Source: an uncultured Desulfurellaceae bacterium
Lineage (GTDB): Bacteria; Campylobacterota_A; Desulfurellia; Desulfurellales; Hippeaceae
Assembly (NCBI GenBank): GCA_913056505.1
Contig: CAJXLZ010000021.1
Coordinates: 1-10,514, forward strand
Length of the DNA: 10,514 nt
Direction of reading: 5' to 3'
Below are positions 6,947 to 10,514 of the stretch, piece after piece (the first letter of the stretch is position 1; each line of letters opens with the position of its first letter). Below the pieces are notes generated by a model, which was not told where the DNA came from, did no database searches, and saw only the letters and a list, made by a program, of their open reading frames with translations. Position numbers and translations under genes: made by a program.

Positions 6947-7771
6947 TTAGATTTCTATTGTTGTACCGACATTATTAAAAATCACCTTATCATCAAATTC
7001 ACAATATAGTTTAGCTCCCATCAACAAACCTGTACAGTGCGATGGTCCTATAATCTTTAAGTTCTTGTTCTTTTTTAGTTCCAAAATGGTTTTTTCCCTT
7101 TGGAAATCGCTCGCCGGTCCCAAATGAGTGCCACCTATAAACCCAAATACTTTCTTATCAAATACGTTTTCAATATGTTTTATTATATTAATAATCCCTC
7201 TATGTGCACATCCGAATATAACAAAAACTCCTTTTTCTGTTTCAATAACAAGACTCATATCATCAGGCACATCATCTTTTTTGTATCCATCCTTCGTTTC
7301 ATAAACAAAATTTTTATCCACACTTTCAAAATCCGTTACCATCGGTTCAAAACCTGTTGTGTAAATATTTTCAGCTATTTTAATAGGCTTATCGTCTAAA
7401 ATAAAGTTTGCCCCTTTTTGTTCATAAAATTCCCTACTCTCTATACCTATGTATCTTAAGCTATTGCCATAGGCTTTGGAGTATCGTTTTCTAAAGATCT
7501 CAGGATGAGCATAAACATTTAAATGTGTTTTTATATCAAGTAAATATTTTAATCCGCCTCCGTGATCATAGTGCCCGTGGCTTAAAACAACATTTTTTAT
7601 AGTGCTTAAATCAACATTCAATACTTCGGCATTGTGAATTATTGCGTCTGTCTGACCCGTATCAAAAAGTATTTTATCGTAGCCTGTATCAACTAACACG
7701 CTCAAGCCATGCTCAGCTCTTAATTTTGCCCTTGGAGCTGTATTTTCAACCATTGTAGTAATCTTTATCAT
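6947..7771 (-). CDS. metallo-beta-lactamase-fold hydrolase, COG1237-like
   Basis: This 274-residue protein has the metal-binding motif SHGHYDHGG (64-72) with His65, His67, Asp69 and His70. Further likely metal or active-site positions are His190 in GCAHRG, His216 in GGTHLGP and His245 in GPSHCTG. The N-terminal VLVDTGYDKILFDTGQT, and the order GCAHRG, GGTHLG, GPSHCTG, recall the COG1237 group, which databases often label as related to methanopterin-pathway dihydropteroate or ribofuranosyl-aminobenzene-phosphate synthases; that label is not well founded for most bacteria, and I assign no substrate. No signal peptide is seen, so it is cytoplasmic. The ATG follows the hisA stop by 2 nt, with a GGGGG ribosome site made from the last hisA codons. 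Confidence 0.88.
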   Translation of the reverse strand: MIKITTMVENTAPRAKLRAEHGLSVLVDTGYDKILFDTGQTDAIIHNAEVLNVDLSTIKNVVLSHGHYDHGGGLKYLLDIKTHLNVYAHPEIFRKRYSKAYGNSLRYIGIESREFYEQKGANFILDDKPIKIAENIYTTGFEPMVTDFESVDKNFVYETKDGYKKDDVPDDMSLVIETEKGVFVIFGCAHRGIINIIKHIENVFDKKVFGFIGGTHLGPASDFQREKTILELKKNKNLKIIGPSHCTGLLMGAKLYCEFDDKVIFNNVGTTIEI

Positions 7772-7773
7772 AC

Positions 7774-8490
7774 TTAACCCCCTAACACATTATGCAAATC
7801 TATGCGTTTTTCATAAATAGCCTTTCCAATGATAACCCCAAACACGCCGCAGCACTCCATATTCTTAAGTTTTTCTATATCAGTCTTATCTTTTATGCCA
7901 CCAGAAACGATTATCTTTAAATCTGTTCTATAAACAACATCCCTATAAAAATCGACATCAACCCCAGAGAGCATACCATCCCTTTTTATATCTGTAATAA
8001 TAACCTCTTTAATGCCCATATCCTTTATTTTAGCAAGAAAATTCAGATACTCTATTTTTGTATCCTCAACCCATCCAGCTATATGAACAAATCCGTTGAG
8101 AATATCCACACCGGCGATGATTTTATCACCAAATCTATCTATTATATCACCAAATTTATCGGGCTCTTTTACAGCCATTGTGCCTATAATAATTCGATAA
8201 GCACCCGCGGAGATGTACCTTTCAACATCTTCAATACCTCTTATCCCTCCACCAACTTCAATTTTAGAGGGCACAGCATCAATTATATCTCTTATAATGT
8301 CAAAATTTGAGTGTTTCGGGTTAAACGCAGCATCCAGATCAACAATATGAATACGCTCTGCGCCCAAGTTATAAAATTTTTTGGCTACCTCTACAGGATT
8401 ATCACTATAAACTTTATAGTCCTTTTTTATGCCCTTTTTCAGCCTGACAACCTTACCGTCCATTAAATCTATTGCCGGTATAATAATCAT
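7774..8490 (-). CDS. hisA: phosphoribosyl-formimino-AICAR ribonucleotide isomerase (ProFAR isomerase)
   Basis: HisA is the cytoplasmic beta/alpha-barrel enzyme of histidine biosynthesis that isomerises ProFAR to PRFAR, the substrate of HisF-HisH. The 238 residues are full length. The start MIIIPAIDLMDGKVVRL carries catalytic Asp8; Asp129 in GVDI is the second catalytic acid. DLDAAF (51-56), the phosphate-binding GGGIR (80-84) and SGG (196-198), IGKA (221-224) and Trp140 are as expected. PriA-type dual function with TrpF cannot be excluded by eye, but nothing suggests it. The ATG overlaps the hisH stop (ATGA), with GAGGA as ribosome site inside hisH. hisF, the usual next gene, is absent here. 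Confidence 0.96.
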   Translation of the reverse strand: MIIIPAIDLMDGKVVRLKKGIKKDYKVYSDNPVEVAKKFYNLGAERIHIVDLDAAFNPKHSNFDIIRDIIDAVPSKIEVGGGIRGIEDVERYISAGAYRIIIGTMAVKEPDKFGDIIDRFGDKIIAGVDILNGFVHIAGWVEDTKIEYLNFLAKIKDMGIKEVIITDIKRDGMLSGVDVDFYRDVVYRTDLKIIVSGGIKDKTDIEKLKNMECCGVFGVIIGKAIYEKRIDLHNVLGG

Positions 8491-9110
8491 AATTTATCCT
8501 CACATATATCACAAAAATTCTTTAAAACACGCAAACCGGTAGTTTGACTTTTTTCAGGATGAAATTGAACCCCAAATAGATTGTCTATATTAACTGCACT
8601 TGTGAAATCCAGTATATAATTAGTCTGTGCTATTTCGGATTTATCTTCTGATTTTCCATAAAAGGAGTGCACAAAATAGAAATAACTTTCATTTTTCACA
8701 TTATTAAACAGTCTGTTTTTATTTGCAAATTCAACAGTATTCCATCCCATATGCGGAATCTTATAACCTTTTTTTGATGGGAACTTTTTTACCGATCCTT
8801 TTATTATACCCAAACCGTTATGTTCACCAAATTCATAGCTTTTTTCAAATAGAAGTTGAAGCCCTACGCATATCCCAAGAAACGGCTTTTTATCTTCGAT
8901 TACACGATAAATTAGATCAACAAGATCATATTTCTTCAACTTATCCATACAATCCCCAAAAGCGCCGACACCCGGAAGAATAACGCCGTCAGATGAGTAG
9001 ATAGTATCCTTTTTATGTGTTATCACAGCTCTTGATCCCACATATTCTACTGCTTTTTCCACACTCCTTGTATTGCCGCTGTCATAATCTATAACAGTTA
9101 AAAACGCCAT
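8487..9110 (-). CDS. hisH: imidazole glycerol phosphate synthase, glutamine amidotransferase subunit
   Basis: HisH hydrolyses glutamine and channels ammonia to HisF for imidazole-ring closure. This 207-residue class I amidotransferase has its full triad: Cys81 in LGICVGLQ, His184 and Glu186 in VQFHPEKS. PGVGAFGDCM (46-55), HMGWN (120-124) and FYFVHSFY (144-151) are family-typical. The oxyanion region is GICVG where GICLG is commoner, a mild substitution. The start is supported by AGAGGG about 7 nt upstream. The 36-nt gap from murI is the widest inside this block, and a possible weak promoter spans it. hisA follows with a 4-nt overlap; the partner gene hisF must lie elsewhere. Confidence 0.96.
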   Translation of the reverse strand: MAFLTVIDYDSGNTRSVEKAVEYVGSRAVITHKKDTIYSSDGVILPGVGAFGDCMDKLKKYDLVDLIYRVIEDKKPFLGICVGLQLLFEKSYEFGEHNGLGIIKGSVKKFPSKKGYKIPHMGWNTVEFANKNRLFNNVKNESYFYFVHSFYGKSEDKSEIAQTNYILDFTSAVNIDNLFGVQFHPEKSQTTGLRVLKNFCDICEDKL

Positions 9111-9126
9111 ATATATACCCTCTAAT

Positions 9127-9155
9127 TTTATAAGATAGTCTAAATATTAATTCAA
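9127..9155 (-). promoter_or_regulatory. possible internal promoter before hisH (weak)
   Basis: The minus strand has TTGAAT (9155-9150, spanning the end of murI), a 17-nt spacer, then TATAAA (9132-9127). The spacing is ideal and the -10 has five of six matches. However, transcription would begin near 9120, inside the AGAGGG ribosome site of hisH, leaving a leader too short for normal initiation. In such AT-rich DNA a chance match is likely. Confidence 0.2.
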
Positions 9156-9893
9156 ATCCGTAAGTCTAACGCCGTTAAACTTCTTACCCAAAAACATCTT
9201 TCCGAGTTCTGCAAATTTCTCTTTTGAATCTGTTGTATAACACTCTAAACTGCCGCTGCCTTGAAAAACATCTTTATACTCATCAAGACTTTCAGCTAAA
9301 GCCTCGCCGGAATCTATAAGCTCTATTTTTGGTATTACTTTACGTATAACATCCTTTAAAAGCGGGTAATGTGTACATCCCAATATCAACACACCGCAAT
9401 TAATATCAAACAGATATCTCTTTGCCGTCATATATGTTATTTCATTATCTATCCAGCCCGACTCAACAAGCGGCACAAATAGAGGACATGCCCTTTGTTC
9501 TATTTTGCAATTATTGTTATATTTTCTTATCTTTTTTAAATAGGCATTACTTGATATGGTTGCTTGGGTGCCTATTACGCAAATATTATCAAACTCAGCA
9601 GCACGCTTTGCGGCAGGTTCAACAACTCCAAAAATAGGAATATCATATTTTTCTCTCAATTCATCTATTGCAAAACTTGACGCGGTATTGCACGCAACAA
9701 CAATAGCATCAATATCTTTACTGATAAGAAACTCAGCATTTTGAATAGAATATTTCACAATAGTATCTTTTGATTTTGTGCCGTAGGGAAGGCGGGCAGT
9801 ATCTCCAAGATAAATGATATCCGAATTAAATCTGTTCATAAGATGCTTGACAACACTCAATCCGCCTACGCCTGAATCAAATACGCCAATCAT
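9147..9893 (-). CDS. murI: glutamate racemase
   Basis: MurI converts L-glutamate to D-glutamate for peptidoglycan, in the cytoplasm, without a cofactor. The 248 residues are close to the usual 255-270. The N-terminus GVFDSGVGGLSV (3-14) holds the conserved Asp6-Ser7; GDTARLPYG (30-38) follows. The two catalytic cysteines are Cys68 in VVACNTASS and Cys173 in LGCTHYPLL, with His175 beside the second. All key residues are intact, so it should be active and essential for wall synthesis unless another D-glutamate source exists. The ATG overlaps the stop of the upstream phosphatase (ATGA), with AGGTGG as ribosome site in the phosphatase coding end, so the two are translationally coupled. The downstream hisH is 36 nt away. 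Confidence 0.96.
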   Translation of the reverse strand: MIGVFDSGVGGLSVVKHLMNRFNSDIIYLGDTARLPYGTKSKDTIVKYSIQNAEFLISKDIDAIVVACNTASSFAIDELREKYDIPIFGVVEPAAKRAAEFDNICVIGTQATISSNAYLKKIRKYNNNCKIEQRACPLFVPLVESGWIDNEITYMTAKRYLFDINCGVLILGCTHYPLLKDVIRKVIPKIELIDSGEALAESLDEYKDVFQGSGSLECYTTDSKEKFAELGKMFLGKKFNGVRLTDLN

Positions 9894-10514
9894 TTAGCCA
9901 CCTGTCCATTTATAAGTTTAACCAGCACAAAATCCCCGTCGGTTTGAAAATGGTTTATGCAGGCATAGTCCTGTGAAATTTTTAAAATGGCGTTACTATT
10001 CATTTGCAAAAAATGGGTTATAAATGCCCTATTTACGCCGCCGTGTGCAATTATCAGCATATCATTTTTGATATCCTTTACTGCATCCTGCAAAAATTGA
10101 GCAACACGCAAATACACATCCTCAAAACTTTCACCGCCACGAACCCTATAATTAAAAGGATTATTTAAAAATTGTTCAGCCTCTTTCGGGAAATCATGTT
10201 CTATTTGACTCCAGCTTTTAGACTCAAACACACCAAAATTACGTTCCTTTAATCTGTCGTCATAAAATATTTCGGCATCATTCGATATTTGTTTTAAATA
10301 TTCCGCAACAACAGCACATCGTTTCAATGGCGATGAAAATACACGTTTTATATTTTTTAATTTAAAAAATTCCGCCAACACCCTTGCTTGTCTATAGCCC
10401 CTGCTCGACAAACCAACATCTACACTACCGTTAAATACCCTATCTTTATAGTTCTCAACCTCCGGATGACGTATTATATAGACATTTGCAACAGGTCCCT
10501 TAAAAATATAGCTG
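9890..10514 (-). CDS. histidine phosphatase family protein (phosphoglycerate mutase / CobC-like), 5'-partial
   Basis: The frame stays open from the murI overlap to the window edge, giving 207 residues and no start codon in the window other than an unlikely internal TTG at 10411. That TTG lies downstream of the catalytic motif, so the true start must be outside the window. Counting from the first full codon at 10513, the motif YIIRHPEVE has the phosphorylated His16 (RHPE where RHGE is commonest). GLSSRG (34-39), FSSPLKRC with its conserved Arg, KERNFGVFE with the acid/base Glu, and IIAHGG with the second His complete the fold. The set resembles alpha-ribazole phosphatase (CobC) and small phosphoglycerate-mutase-like enzymes, but the substrate cannot be told. 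At least 10 residues precede the first strand, a little more than usual. Confidence 0.88.
   Translation of the reverse strand, partial: SYIFKGPVANVYIIRHPEVENYKDRVFNGSVDVGLSSRGYRQARVLAEFFKLKNIKRVFSSPLKRCAVVAEYLKQISNDAEIFYDDRLKERNFGVFESKSWSQIEHDFPKEAEQFLNNPFNYRVRGGESFEDVYLRVAQFLQDAVKDIKNDMLIIAHGGVNRAFITHFLQMNSNAILKISQDYACINHFQTDGDFVLVKLINGQVAK

Noticed and set aside
6782..7399. Plus-strand frames opposite the AEC and MBL genes
   Set aside because: They lie wholly or mostly opposite genes with full family motifs, have no ribosome sites or recognisable domains, and look like antisense shadows.
1..10514. CRISPR array, mobile element, prophage, toxin-antitoxin or defence genes
   Set aside because: No repeated spaced units, transposase or integrase motifs, inverted terminal repeats or defence-family domains were seen; all sizeable frames are assigned to metabolic or transport genes.

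Overview
The window is an AT-rich bacterial chromosome segment (roughly 35-40% G+C by eye) in which every supported gene lies on the minus strand. I see no tRNA, rRNA, CRISPR array, insertion sequence or phage gene. A ferredoxin-dependent 2-oxoacid oxidoreductase next to isocitrate dehydrogenase suggests an anaerobic or microaerophilic bacterium with a central pathway based on low-potential electrons. The overall gene style is compatible with the Desulfurella/Hippea group (Desulfurellales), but this taxonomic guess rests on memory of such genomes and is not proven here.

Read in the direction of transcription (right to left), there are two blocks. The first runs from 10514 to 5404: a histidine phosphatase (its 5' end lies outside the window), glutamate racemase murI, the histidine-biosynthesis genes hisH and hisA, a COG1237-type metallo-beta-lactamase-fold protein, an auxin-efflux-carrier (AEC) family permease, and a fumarylacetoacetate-hydrolase (FAH) family enzyme. 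Most junctions are tight: ATGA overlaps at phosphatase/murI and hisH/hisA, and gaps of 2, 4 and 9 nt further down. The widest internal gap is 36 nt, before hisH. The block looks like one mixed-function operon.

A 280-nt gap (5124-5403) separates the blocks. It holds a weak terminator-like hairpin and a good sigma70-like promoter (TTGACA, 17 nt, TATACC) pointing at the second block.

The second block runs from 5123 to the left edge: a monomeric-type NADP isocitrate dehydrogenase (icd), then, after 123 nt, korD-korA-korB-korC, the four subunits of a 2-oxoglutarate:ferredoxin oxidoreductase (korC is cut by the window edge). Together these enzymes interconvert succinyl-CoA, 2-oxoglutarate and isocitrate, the two CO2-fixing or CO2-releasing steps of this arm of the citric acid cycle. 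Direction cannot be read from the DNA. In an autotroph they could run reductively; in a heterotroph, oxidatively. The icd-kor gap contains a small hairpin followed by a T-run and a 23-codon ORF in frame with icd. I see ordinary metabolism here and no clear evidence of an undescribed system. The least explained part is the MBL-AEC-FAH trio.
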